Positions 1 to 7,532 of a stretch of DNA of 64,000 bases are shown here, piece after piece. This DNA is from JBGSIC01 sp041751875 (GTDB lineage: Bacteria; Bdellovibrionota; FAC87; UBA2466; JACKAF01). The stretch's first letter is position 1. Every line of letters begins with the position of its first letter. Made by a program: the position numbers and the translations under genes. Where the stretch lies: contig JBGSIC010000018.1 in NCBI GenBank assembly GCA_041751875.1, forward strand, positions 62,001 to 126,000. The letters run 5' to 3'. The notes beneath the pieces are model-generated. The model had not been told where the DNA came from and did not search any database. It saw only the letters and a list, made by a program, of their open reading frames with translations.

Positions 1-808
1 CTACTGGATGCCGAGCTGCCGGTAATGATGCGGCCGCGACTCCTGTCGTGACCATCAAAGCACCACTTATAGTGTGCGGACCAAAATAAAGAGTCTCAAA
101 AGCGACGCGGCAATTCGATGCTTTCGTGCTTTCGAAAGTTTGCTTGTGTTCGAGGAGCTGATTTTCCTGCTCGCTTGAGAACCGAAAAACTCCTCTTGTG
201 CTCTCGATTTGTTCCAGCCAGGGTTTTGCTTCCTCGCGTGTTCTTAAGGCATCTATTTTTGCATAGTTGTTTTGCAATTCTCTTCGCTGTTTCTCCAGGT
301 GAGTCAGCTTCTCATTTAGTGTTTGTCTGGTCATTCCCGCATAGCGTGCGTAAGCCAGGTCAGCCTCATAAGCAGCGGGCATCAGCAAAGCAATGGCGGT
401 AAAGCCGGCGCCCAGGTGGATGGGAAACGGCATCGCGGGATCTAGATAAAAAAGATTCCAAGCCATGAGGGGGACGCCCCAGTTAAGGATCCGCATCTCC
501 AGTCGATCGGACTTAGCTTCGTTATCAATGTACAGTCGTTTACTCCCCCAGCGGTGCTTGGGAACAAAATAATACGGAGTATGGGGTGGAACGCCCCAAT
601 CTGTGGAGTTGGCTTCCTTTAGAGCGCGTTCGTACGCGTCCCGCATGTACTCGGTTTGAAGCGCCAGTGAGTATACCAAGCTTTTACGATCGTCGTTCGA
701 GCGCGCGTAATAGCGCTCCATGAATTCTTTTTGCACGCGTTCGAGTTCAGTCTCAGCAAATGTGAGACTGCAGCAAAGCACCGCCAAAATAAAAGCGATG
801 AGTTTCAT
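1..808 (-). CDS. Secreted/membrane protein, paralogue of its upstream neighbour (3' end outside window)
   Basis: The reading frame stays open from an ATG at 808 to the left window edge, about 269 codons, and has no stop inside the window. It begins with a Sec signal peptide (residues 1-18, MKLIAFILAVLCCSLTFA). A hydrophobic stretch follows around residues 107-150, then a charged probable coiled-coil, then a block containing NCRVAFETLYFGPHT and a final hydrophobic segment. The same order, with CRATFETLYLGPRT in the matching place, occurs in the gene just upstream, so the two are tandem paralogues. The ATG overlaps the upstream stop (ATGA), which indicates translational coupling. I recognise no known domain. 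An envelope location is inferred from the signal peptide. Confidence 0.8.
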   Translation of the reverse strand, partial: MKLIAFILAVLCCSLTFAETELERVQKEFMERYYARSNDDRKSLVYSLALQTEYMRDAYERALKEANSTDWGVPPHTPYYFVPKHRWGSKRLYIDNEAKSDRLEMRILNWGVPLMAWNLFYLDPAMPFPIHLGAGFTAIALLMPAAYEADLAYARYAGMTRQTLNEKLTHLEKQRRELQNNYAKIDALRTREEAKPWLEQIESTRGVFRFSSEQENQLLEHKQTFESTKASNCRVAFETLYFGPHTISGALMVTTGVAAASLPAARHPV

Positions 809-1746
809 GGATGGCCCGGTCCCCGATAACCCCACGGCGTTTGTGGTTGAGGTTTCTTTAGATTCCAGTCTTCAAGTTGGGTACTGACGAACGAGCGCAG
901 ATTCTGGTTGTATTTAAGGGGTGCAACAGCAGCTGCGACTCCGGCAGTAGCGTAAAACCATCCTTTAATGGTACGTGGGCCCAGGTAAAGTGTTTCGAAA
1001 GTAGCGCGGCACGTACTCACGCTTGTTTCGTCAAAGTTGTTTCGCCTCACTCGGATGCTGTTCTCTTGATCAGCGTCCACAGAGAAGGGGCCTTTTTCCT
1101 CCTCCCAAAGCTCTACCCAGGGACGCAGCTCCGGATTTGCTTTAAGAGCGGCAAGTTTGTGGAGAGTGCCTTTTAAGTCAGCTTGCTTGTGTTCGATTTC
1201 CCAAAGCTTCTTTTCAGTATCCAGGCGGACTATCTGCTTTAGTCGAAAAAAGGTCATTGATAGCTCTAATCCGGTGAGTAGAATTCCGGAACCTAAACCA
1301 CCGAGGATACCAATGGGAGCCAGTCCTTCGGCTAGTCCACCTACCGCATCTGCCGTGTTGAGAATGTTCCAAGAGGTAAGAGCACCGGCCCAAAGTAAGG
1401 GTCGCTCTCTGTAAATAGCTACTTTGTTTTCCTCTCTTGTCAGAAGCCCAGGGTCCACGCGGCGCTTGACAGCGACGTAGGCGAAATCATTTAACGAACG
1501 AGGAGGCTGGGAGAAAAGTTCGATAGGAGTTTTCTTAAGCAAGTTTGCGAGCTTATCGCGCTGTTCCGCGGCAGCTTCGGCGAGGCGTTGAACGAGTAAT
1601 TCCTGCTCTTCTGGGGTGAGCTTGTTTACGTCGTGAAGAAATGCCTGTTGCCTCGGCGAAAGGTCGGTTTCGCCCGGTTCACCTACCGGTTCCCCCAAAA
1701 GAGGAAGACTAAAAAAAACAAGAATGAGAATGAAGATCGCGCGCAT
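805..1746 (-). CDS. Secreted/membrane protein of unknown function, tandem paralogue
   Basis: This 313-residue protein starts at ATG 1746, preceded at 5 nt by GAGGAG. A GTG two codons upstream is too close to that ribosome site. The N-terminus is a signal peptide (about residues 1-18). A conserved-looking stretch rich in Gln, Glu and Leu follows (PRQQAFLHDVNKLTPEEQEL). Two hydrophobic segments lie at about 117-160, then a charged helix. The C-terminal block CRATFETLYLGPRTIKGW is shared with the downstream gene, with which it overlaps by 4 nt. I recognise no domain family. Two membrane helices with a periplasmic C-terminal region would fit, but topology is inferred. Confidence 0.8.
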   Translation of the reverse strand: MRAIFILILVFFSLPLLGEPVGEPGETDLSPRQQAFLHDVNKLTPEEQELLVQRLAEAAAEQRDKLANLLKKTPIELFSQPPRSLNDFAYVAVKRRVDPGLLTREENKVAIYRERPLLWAGALTSWNILNTADAVGGLAEGLAPIGILGGLGSGILLTGLELSMTFFRLKQIVRLDTEKKLWEIEHKQADLKGTLHKLAALKANPELRPWVELWEEEKGPFSVDADQENSIRVRRNNFDETSVSTCRATFETLYLGPRTIKGWFYATAGVAAAVAPLKYNQNLRSFVSTQLEDWNLKKPQPQTPWGYRGPGHP

Positions 1747-1860
1747 GGGCACTCCTCGCCAACTGCGCTCGAACTATTGCAAGACTAGGACCTCTTAATC
1801 AAACACCGGCCACGATAAGAATACGTGCGTTTTTGTATGGGTTGTAGTCGAGAGTGCGAC

Positions 1861-1887
1861 AAAAAAGGGCTCGCCCGGACGAGCCCT
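1861..1887 (-). terminator. Rho-independent terminator of ssb
   Basis: On the minus strand a 7-bp GC-rich stem (GGGCTCG / CGAGCCC, loop TCCGGG) is followed directly by six T. It lies 34 nt beyond the ssb stop codon, the expected place and orientation. Confidence 0.85.
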
Positions 1888-1920
1888 AAGCTTCTTTACA
1901 CTCGCTATCTTAGCAAAAAG

Positions 1921-2376
1921 CTAGAACGGAACTTCGTCTTCCATTCCGCCGCCGCCCGAATCAGCGCTCAAAGGCGGAGCGAAATCACTGGGACCTTGGG
2001 CGAAATCGCCACCCGCCGAAGCACCGGCACCACGCTCACCGGCTTGGCCACCCAAGAACTGAATGTTCTGAGCAACGATTTCGGTGGTGTACCGTTTATT
2101 TCCGTCTTTGTCGGTCCAGTCACGCGTTTGAAGGCGACCTTCCACAAAAGCCTGGCGGCCTTTGGAAAGATACTGCCCGCAGAGTTCGCCGAGTTTTCCC
2201 CAGACCACAATGCGATGCCATTCGGTGCGTTCTTTCTTCTGTCCTTCTTTGTCCATCCAAGATTCGTTCGTAGCCATGTTGAAATTGGCCACTGCCGAGC
2301 CGCCACTGGTGTAGCGCACCTCGGGATCCCCCCCGAGTCTTCCAATCAAAATCACTTTATTTACGCCACTTGCCAT
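1921..2376 (-). CDS. ssb: Single-stranded DNA-binding protein
   Basis: This 151-residue protein protects single-stranded DNA in replication, recombination and repair and recruits partner proteins. The N-terminal 110 residues form a typical bacterial OB fold: it opens NKVILIGRLGGDPEVRYT and carries WHRIVVWGKLGE and QTRDWTDKDGNKRYTTEIVA. A flexible Gly/Ala/Ser-rich linker follows, and the end MEDEVPF is the conserved acidic tip that binds SSB-interacting proteins. Length is normal. The ATG is preceded by AGGAGG at about 8 nt. The gene is monocistronic, with its own promoter candidate and terminator, and is not next to rpsF or rpsR as in many genomes. Confidence 0.97.
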   Translation of the reverse strand: MASGVNKVILIGRLGGDPEVRYTSGGSAVANFNMATNESWMDKEGQKKERTEWHRIVVWGKLGELCGQYLSKGRQAFVEGRLQTRDWTDKDGNKRYTTEIVAQNIQFLGGQAGERGAGASAGGDFAQGPSDFAPPLSADSGGGGMEDEVPF

Positions 2377-2410
2377 AATGACGACCTCCTATAGATTCAT
2401 GTAAACTCAT

Positions 2411-2440
2411 TACTTAGAACTGGTACGGAAAGTCAGTCAA
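2411..2440 (-). promoter_or_regulatory. Candidate sigma-70-type promoter of ssb
   Basis: Read on the minus strand, TTGACT (2440-2435) is followed after 18 nt by TAAGTA (2416-2411), about 35 nt upstream of the ssb ATG. The -35 is close to consensus and the -10 is weak. This rests on pattern matching only. Confidence 0.4.
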
Positions 2441-2520
2441 GCGCCTAAGGGGAGCGGGCTCACAAAGAGCCATTTTCTTTTGGTCCTACCCCGTAAAGTA
2501 GAGGCGAAGCTGCTGTTTTA

Positions 2521-3042
2521 ATGCACCGCAAGGTAGATCGGATTTTTCACCTCATGAGTCCCAAACGGCCCGTAAACCGGCGTACAAACATCTTCCTGGC
2601 GGAAAGAAGCGCGCCGCTTTTTAACCGCCTGATGGCTAAAGCCATCGATATCCTTTTGGTGGTGGCTATCTACTTTGTGGGGGCGGCGATGTGGAAGCCC
2701 TTCGGACTTTTCTGTGCGCTTCTCTTCTGCGCCACTCAGGATGCCATGTGGGTCGGCCAAAGCGTGGGGAAAAGAATTATTGGGTTGCGAGTGATAGATG
2801 ATCACCGTGGGCTTCCTTGCGGACTACGCCACTCGTTTTTGCGCAATTTGCCTTTTCTCATTGCGATTCCGTTGGCTGCCATTTCTTGGGGCTGGGTGTT
2901 CTTTCTGATTGTGGCCGTTCCGCTTCTGGCACTCGAAGCGTACTTGGTCATCGCTTTGGAATCCGGAACTCGACTGGGAGATATTTTAGGCAATACGATT
3001 GTCGTGGAATACTTGCAGGAAGGACTGCAGGAGTTTCAATAG
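2521..3042 (+). CDS. RDD family membrane protein
   Basis: A 173-residue integral membrane protein. The RDD signature appears as an Arg before the first helix and Asp in it (FNRLMAKAIDILLVV, about residues 34-48). A GQSVGKRIIGLRVI loop (about 80-93), diagnostic of RDD proteins, follows, then two further hydrophobic helices at about 114-148. RDD proteins are membrane proteins of mostly unknown function; some are reported as ion antiporters. ATG 2521 gives the longest frame, and ATG 2554 would also leave the domain complete. It is convergent with the next gene, which ends immediately downstream. Confidence 0.85.
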   Translation: MHRKVDRIFHLMSPKRPVNRRTNIFLAERSAPLFNRLMAKAIDILLVVAIYFVGAAMWKPFGLFCALLFCATQDAMWVGQSVGKRIIGLRVIDDHRGLPCGLRHSFLRNLPFLIAIPLAAISWGWVFFLIVAVPLLALEAYLVIALESGTRLGDILGNTIVVEYLQEGLQEFQ

Positions 3043-3483
3043 CTAGGGCAGGGGCGCGGCGGTCTGATCAATGACTAGGCCCTCTGTCTGAGGATGGCAG
3101 CCGTCATGGGCAACATTCACGTAGTTTTGATAGATCGGTTCGCCGAGTTCAAGGAATTCGATGTGAAAGAGGCCCCCGTTACTTGAGTATCCCCACGTGT
3201 GGAAATTGCATTTTCCTTCTTCATTCGGTATCCAGCGGGGCTGAAAATCAGCGTCTTCTGCAGAGGAGTAATTCTGGCTGGGATAAAGAACGTCGATAAG
3301 GCGAAGTTCGGCATCGGGGCACTGTCCCTCTTGCGCCCAGACAGTCACGTCCACCGCTAAGCTAGGCCGGTATTCCATAGTGCATTGTCGGCTGTCTCCC
3401 CCAAATTGGATTTGAGAGAGCAGACCGCTACAACCGCTAGTGGTTACGATAAGGGCGATGAGAATGAACAGGCGTAAGGCCAT
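3043..3483 (-). CDS. Putative lipoprotein of unknown function
   Basis: A 146-residue protein with an N-terminal hydrophobic segment ending in TTSGCSG, a plausible lipobox with Cys18 as the lipidated residue. The mature part is polar and contains several cysteines (for example RQCTMEY, EGQCPD, EGKCNFHTWGY, HDGCHP), suggesting disulfides in the periplasm. I recognise no domain. Its stop directly abuts the end of the convergent RDD gene. The Shine-Dalgarno match before ATG 3483 is poor. Confidence 0.75.
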   Translation of the reverse strand: MALRLFILIALIVTTSGCSGLLSQIQFGGDSRQCTMEYRPSLAVDVTVWAQEGQCPDAELRLIDVLYPSQNYSSAEDADFQPRWIPNEEGKCNFHTWGYSSNGGLFHIEFLELGEPIYQNYVNVAHDGCHPQTEGLVIDQTAAPLP

Positions 3484-3823
3484 ATGCGCTTAGAAATTGC
3501 AAAGCCAGTGCCACGCGGCTTTTACCCATCTATTTGATTTTATGAGGGGAAAATGCGCCTCCCCGCTGCCCCAGTGTCTAGGTGTCGGTGGGAGGTACAG
3601 TTTTGCCTGATCCTGGCTATCGGGCGATCGTGGGCGGGGCCATCGTTATCGGCGCGATCGGAATAAATTAATAAAAACAGATAGATAAGCGGGCGAACAA
3701 TTCTTAAGAATTGTCCGAACTCATCTATTGTTTTGGAGGAGTGGGTCGTGCAGCCCGTCGTTCGGCTTGGCGCAAACGCTGTTATAATTTCTATTCACCC
3801 CCAACCATCCAACGACAATCCGA
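3484..3823. other. 340-bp intergenic region with one palindrome
   Basis: No convincing gene was found here. It holds a perfect 18-bp palindrome (see separate entry) and a TATAAT match at 3783-3788, 41 nt before the glycosyltransferase ATG. That match has only a poor -35 (TTCGGC at 3761, 16-nt spacing). The remainder shows nothing I can name. Confidence 0.5.
3697..3714. promoter_or_regulatory. Perfect 18-bp palindrome, possible operator
   Basis: ACAATTCTTAAGAATTGT is its own reverse complement and lies about 70 nt upstream of the TATAAT-like element before the glycosyltransferase gene. Its size suits a dimeric repressor site, but no second copy was noticed in the window. A regulatory role is inference. 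Confidence 0.35.
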
Positions 3824-4804
3824 ATGAAATCCAAAAAACAAATCAGCGTTGTTTTGCCCGTCTTTAATGAAAACGCGAATCTGATGCCGCTCTTTGCGCG
3901 GCTGGAGAAAACGCTTCGCCCTCTAGGTGAGTTTGAAATCATTTTCGTGGATGACGGTAGTCGAGACAACTCCTACGAAGTGCTTTCGCGGCTTTTTCAT
4001 CTGCACCCGGAGAACACTCAAGTTGTACGCCACGCGCGCAATTTTGGTCAGCATGTGGCCCTTCTCACCGGTCTTGAGATGGCTTCGGGCCAAACCGTTA
4101 TTTTTATGGATTGCGACTTGCAACAGTCTCCAGAAGAACTTCCTCTTTTTATAGGTAAAGTGAATGAAGGTTTTGACTGCGTGATTGGTGTGCGCGGCCC
4201 GCAGAAGGGCTCATTCTTTAAACGCCTCAGCTCCACTCTTTTTTGGATGGGCATCTCTCGTTTGTCCAACACACGCATTGTGCCTCATCAAGTGATGACA
4301 CGCGCGTTTAACCAGTCCTTTGCCAAAGCGCTTCTATCTATGGGAGACGTAGAGCCTTTTCTGGCAGGGATGTGCGCATGGGTGGGAATGCGGCAAACAA
4401 CTTTGACTGTAGAGCACGAAGTGCGTGCGGCAGGAAAAACAAGTTATAGTCTTGGGCGGATGATTCGCCTCATGTGGACGGCGAGCACAGGGTACTCCAT
4501 GTTTCCCCTCAAGATGGCCACCGCCCTCGGGCTTCTCAGCGCGACGGGCTCTTTTTTGTTGGGCCTTTATTTCATGTACCAAAAAGCGGTGAACGGTTTG
4601 GGGATCACCGGCTGGGCTTCATTAATGGTGAGTGTATTTTTTGCCAGCGGCGTGCAGCTTATCGTGCTCGGTGTGATGGGTGAATATATCGGCCGTACGT
4701 TTTGGCAGACCCTCAATCGTCCGCGCAAGATTGTCGACCAGCACCTGGGTGGCGATCAAGCGACGCTTCTTTCCTTTATTCCTTCCACGAAAACAGCCTC
4801 TTAA
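3824..4804 (+). CDS. GtrB/DPM1-like glycosyltransferase family 2 protein
   Basis: A 326-residue membrane-bound GT2 enzyme of the polyprenyl-phosphate sugar transferase type. It is expected to move a sugar from a nucleotide donor to undecaprenyl phosphate on the cytoplasmic face. The N-terminal GT-A domain begins VVLPVFNENANL, with VDDGS at about 42-46 and the DxD-type motif DCD at 96-98. Two hydrophobic helices near 230-250 and 266-290 are typical of GtrB/ArnC-like enzymes. Length matches the family (about 310-340). The gene stands alone on the plus strand. The membrane sugar transferase at 7505 could use its product, which is inference. Confidence 0.9.
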   Translation: MKSKKQISVVLPVFNENANLMPLFARLEKTLRPLGEFEIIFVDDGSRDNSYEVLSRLFHLHPENTQVVRHARNFGQHVALLTGLEMASGQTVIFMDCDLQQSPEELPLFIGKVNEGFDCVIGVRGPQKGSFFKRLSSTLFWMGISRLSNTRIVPHQVMTRAFNQSFAKALLSMGDVEPFLAGMCAWVGMRQTTLTVEHEVRAAGKTSYSLGRMIRLMWTASTGYSMFPLKMATALGLLSATGSFLLGLYFMYQKAVNGLGITGWASLMVSVFFASGVQLIVLGVMGEYIGRTFWQTLNRPRKIVDQHLGGDQATLLSFIPSTKTAS

Positions 4805-4898
4805 GCTGTTTCGTTAGACTAAATTCTGCACCTAAACCAGTCGGATAGACTTTTTCTTCTTTTCTGATACGTTGCGCTCACTTTCCCAAGGAGGACGG

Positions 4899-5306
4899 AT
4901 GAAAACTTTATTTTTGGCGATTGCGTTTGTTTTTATTTCGGCGTGTGCAGATAAAGAACCCGATCTTGGAATTCAAGGTACCTGGTTGGCGGTAAGACAC
5001 AGTGGGAGTGCTGTGAAAGCTTATGATTCTCATATCATGCAAATTTCCGCTCACAAGGTGAAAACGGTCGTGATTAATGGCGGTAGCCAAGATGAATTTT
5101 GGTACACACGCGATGGAAACAACATTATAGCGGAAGAAAAAGGAACGGAACGGATCTACGCCAGACTCGAAGGATATAGCGGCAGTCAACTATCTGCAGA
5201 GATCGATCCTTTTAAGGTTGGGGCAGGTATTACAGAGTTCAAGCGCATTTCTGAAGACGAACTCAATCTGTTGCAAGAGAAGTACGGCTTTAAGCTTAAT
5301 AATTAG
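4899..5306 (+). CDS. Small putative lipoprotein
   Basis: A 135-residue protein starting at ATG 4899, chosen because AAGGAGG lies 5 nt upstream. A longer frame from 4872 lacks a site. Signal peptide MKTLFLAIAFVFISAC ends in a lipobox with Cys16. The mature part is a compact polar domain (IQGTWLAVRHSGSA...) that resembles small lipocalin-like or 'GTW' beta folds only superficially. Function is unknown. Confidence 0.75.
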   Translation: MKTLFLAIAFVFISACADKEPDLGIQGTWLAVRHSGSAVKAYDSHIMQISAHKVKTVVINGGSQDEFWYTRDGNNIIAEEKGTERIYARLEGYSGSQLSAEIDPFKVGAGITEFKRISEDELNLLQEKYGFKLNN

Positions 5307-5360
5307 ATGGGCGTGATTCTTTTTATAGTAGGAAGATCGAATACGGTTTATCTGGCCTAG

Positions 5361-5388
5361 AAAACCACAATTTCCCCTGTGCTTGTGG
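5361..5388 (-). terminator. Candidate terminator after the formyltransferase gene
   Basis: On the minus strand CCACAA (5388-5383) pairs with TTGTGG (5370-5365) and TTTT follows. The stem is only 6 bp with a 12-nt loop, so this is a weak to moderate call. It lies 27 nt beyond the formyltransferase stop. Confidence 0.45.
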
Positions 5389-5414
5389 CATGTGTTTTAG
5401 GACATTTAGCTGGC

Positions 5415-6086
5415 TCAGAGTGAGGCGAGAAAGTGTTCAATCGCGGGATTTGGACTTTTAGGATTAACTGGCAGAGCACTGTAGTCGCACTGGTCAGCGA
5501 CTGCACGCCGGCCTTCCAAATGTAAGCGACCTTGCGAAACCATATCCACCGCATGCAAAACCATTTGTTGCTGAACACGGTAGAGCTTCTCGCGAACCAT
5601 AGTTTCTTTTTCTCCCGACTTAACCGGAACAATCCCTTGAACCACAATCGGACCGCCGTCGACGGAATGATCAACGAGATGAACTGTAGATCCTAAGTAA
5701 GTAACGCCATGGCTGAGTGCTGCGGGAATGGCTCCGAAGCCGGTAAAGGAAGGTAGCAACGATCCGTGCACATTCAGAATCTTTTGGGGAAAGGCTTCAA
5801 TAAGGGACGCCGGGAGTAAGCGGTTAAAGGTGAGAAGCAGCATGTCGACGTCATGCTTTTGGAGAAATCTTAGCATCTCGTCAAAGAGTTTGTTTTTGTC
5901 CTGGCCTGAAGCGAAATCTAAACAGAGTGCGGGAAGAGAAAACTCTTTTGCCACCTCCTGCGCTTTGCAGACGCGGTCGCTCACGAGACAGGCATTCGTG
6001 AGACCCGGAAAAACTTTCTCCTCGACTGCCTGAGCGCACGTGCGAATCAGGGAGCCTGCACCGGAGGCAAGATAAGCGATACGCAC
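5415..6086 (-). CDS. PurN-like formyltransferase, probably sugar or amine N-formylation
   Basis: This 223-residue protein has the formyltransferase fold that moves a formyl group from N10-formyltetrahydrofolate to an amine. The catalytic triad of the family is visible: Asn105 and His107 in LNVHGSLLPSF, and Asp143 in DHSVDGGPIV. These positions are almost identical to those of E. coli PurN (106, 108, 144). The N-terminal glycine loop is SGAGSLIRT rather than the usual SGxGSN, so the phosphoribosyl-binding end may differ. It is translationally coupled to the WbqC-like gene (GTG start overlapping its TAG by 1 nt) and sits among sugar-modifying genes. N-formylation of an amino sugar is therefore the favoured role, with purine synthesis the alternative. 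Confidence 0.8.
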   Translation of the reverse strand: MRIAYLASGAGSLIRTCAQAVEEKVFPGLTNACLVSDRVCKAQEVAKEFSLPALCLDFASGQDKNKLFDEMLRFLQKHDVDMLLLTFNRLLPASLIEAFPQKILNVHGSLLPSFTGFGAIPAALSHGVTYLGSTVHLVDHSVDGGPIVVQGIVPVKSGEKETMVREKLYRVQQQMVLHAVDMVSQGRLHLEGRRAVADQCDYSALPVNPKSPNPAIEHFLASL

Positions 6087-6796
6087 TAAGCAGCCTCCTG
6101 TTTCAGACTGCTTTGTCCCATGAGTACCGACAGGCTCTCAGGGCCGTGATTGAAAAGAAGGTCGACAATACTTAAATGAGAAACAAATTCCCCCCATAGT
6201 TGTCGGTAGGTTGGGTGGGTGTACTCCTGAAAGGCGAGGGTGATTCCCTCTGAGGCAAAAGGTTTTTCCTGGTAGAGGGTCTTTCCCGCCGCTCCATTGT
6301 AGTACCAGGTTATGCCTGCCATTTTACAAAGCTCGATGAGGCGCTCCTGACGTTCCTGACTCTCCGAGCAAAGCTCGGAGGAGAGTACGACCTTGCAATC
6401 AATTGAAAGGTATTTTTGAATTTCAGTAAGTGTGCTTAGGCAAACATCCAAAAGAGATTCGGACCGAATAGAGAGACTTTGTTCGATCATCGGGTACACC
6501 GCATCGAAGTAGGGCGCCTTTTTGTAGTTTAACTTTATTGCGTTGAGATGCTTCGGAAGCCAAACCTGAGAAGCATCAATTTTTGCTTCGCGAATCTGTT
6601 GGTCGAACTTACTTTTGTTTAAGACAGGGATGGTAAGCCACTGGGTGCCCTGTGCGGTTTTTATCCGGTTGCGATTGCGCCAGTCGCGGCGTGTGTATTG
6701 GACGTCATCGTACACAACAAACACGTCGCATCGCGCGAGCATTTCCCAGAAACCTAACCATGGAATGTAACTGGGTTGGAGAATGAAGCCGCGCAT
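6086..6796 (-). CDS. WbqC family protein
   Basis: A 236-residue protein with the opening typical of the WbqC family (FILQPSYIPWLGFWEML, then YDDVQYTRRDWRNRNRIK). This family is found in O-antigen and glycan clusters and is thought to act in amino-sugar modification, often beside aminotransferases and acyl- or formyltransferases. Its enzymatic step is not settled. It is the first gene of a two-gene operon with the formyltransferase, whose GTG overlaps this stop. It is divergent from the methyltransferase gene across 88 nt that should hold both promoters. Confidence 0.88.
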   Translation of the reverse strand: MRGFILQPSYIPWLGFWEMLARCDVFVVYDDVQYTRRDWRNRNRIKTAQGTQWLTIPVLNKSKFDQQIREAKIDASQVWLPKHLNAIKLNYKKAPYFDAVYPMIEQSLSIRSESLLDVCLSTLTEIQKYLSIDCKVVLSSELCSESQERQERLIELCKMAGITWYYNGAAGKTLYQEKPFASEGITLAFQEYTHPTYRQLWGEFVSHLSIVDLLFNHGPESLSVLMGQSSLKQEAA

Positions 6797-6884
6797 AAAA
6801 ATGAGTGGGGACTGAGATACAGTTTACTCTAACTCGGCCAGGATGGGCAGGGACAAGGGGCCAAATTGCCGCTAAAATAGACCG

Positions 6885-7532
6885 ATGACTGATCCGAACC
6901 TAAGCACGATCGCGTCCTACTACACCGACAAACTCCAAAAGCATGGTGATAGTCCCCAAGGCGTGGACTGGAAGGACGCCGCTTCTCAGCAAATGCGCTA
7001 TCAGATTTTTGCGGACTTACTTCCGAGCCCTGTGGGAACGCTCCTCGATTTTGGGTGCGGGACAGGGGCGTTTCTTAGTTATCTCCTGGAGCACGGCCAC
7101 TCGGTCGATAGATATGTCGGCATTGATCTGTCGGCAACCATGCGCGCCTGTGTGGAAAAGAAATTCTCGGGTGGGCCGCTCATTGAAACCGGGACGAGTT
7201 TAGAAGAGCGCGGCGAACAAAGCGTGGATTACGCCGTTGCGCTGGGAACCTTTCTGGTGAAGCTCGGAAATGATTCCAAACAGTGGGAAAGTTATGTTTT
7301 TCAAACGATTGAAAAGTTGGCGGTGATGGCAAAAAAAGGTGTGCTATTCAACTTCATGACCACTGTGGGCATTGATTTTCGGATGGAACATCTTTTCTAC
7401 AAATCACCGGTAGAAACTTTCGATTGGGCGGTGAAGAAGTTTCGGTATGTAAGCGTTCAACACGCCTACCCCTTATACGAGTACACCGTATTTATAAACC
7501 GCTCTCAGCCCCGCCGATCTTCATCGATCTGA
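6885..7532 (+). CDS. Class I SAM-dependent methyltransferase
   Basis: A 215-residue cytoplasmic protein. The SAM-binding motif I is DFGCGTG at residues 55-61. YVGIDLS follows as the acidic end of beta-2 and DYAVALGTF as motif IV-like. The substrate is not evident. By position, between the WbqC/formyltransferase operon and a membrane glycosyltransferase, a sugar or lipid intermediate is plausible. Its 3' end overlaps the convergent gene by 28 nt. Confidence 0.85.
   Translation: MTDPNLSTIASYYTDKLQKHGDSPQGVDWKDAASQQMRYQIFADLLPSPVGTLLDFGCGTGAFLSYLLEHGHSVDRYVGIDLSATMRACVEKKFSGGPLIETGTSLEERGEQSVDYAVALGTFLVKLGNDSKQWESYVFQTIEKLAVMAKKGVLFNFMTTVGIDFRMEHLFYKSPVETFDWAVKKFRYVSVQHAYPLYEYTVFINRSQPRRSSSI

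Noticed and set aside
118..402. Open frame on the plus strand at the left edge
   Set aside because: It lies opposite the long minus-strand frame 1-808, which has a signal peptide and a paralogue next to it. The plus-strand frame shows no protein-like pattern.
4793..4818. Terminator after the GtrB-like gene
   Set aside because: CGAAAACAGC can pair with GCTGTTTCG, but no T tract follows on the plus strand.
5415..6086. Calling the formyltransferase purN
   Set aside because: The triad fits PurN, but the phosphate-binding loop differs and the operon partner is a glycan gene, so no symbol is given.
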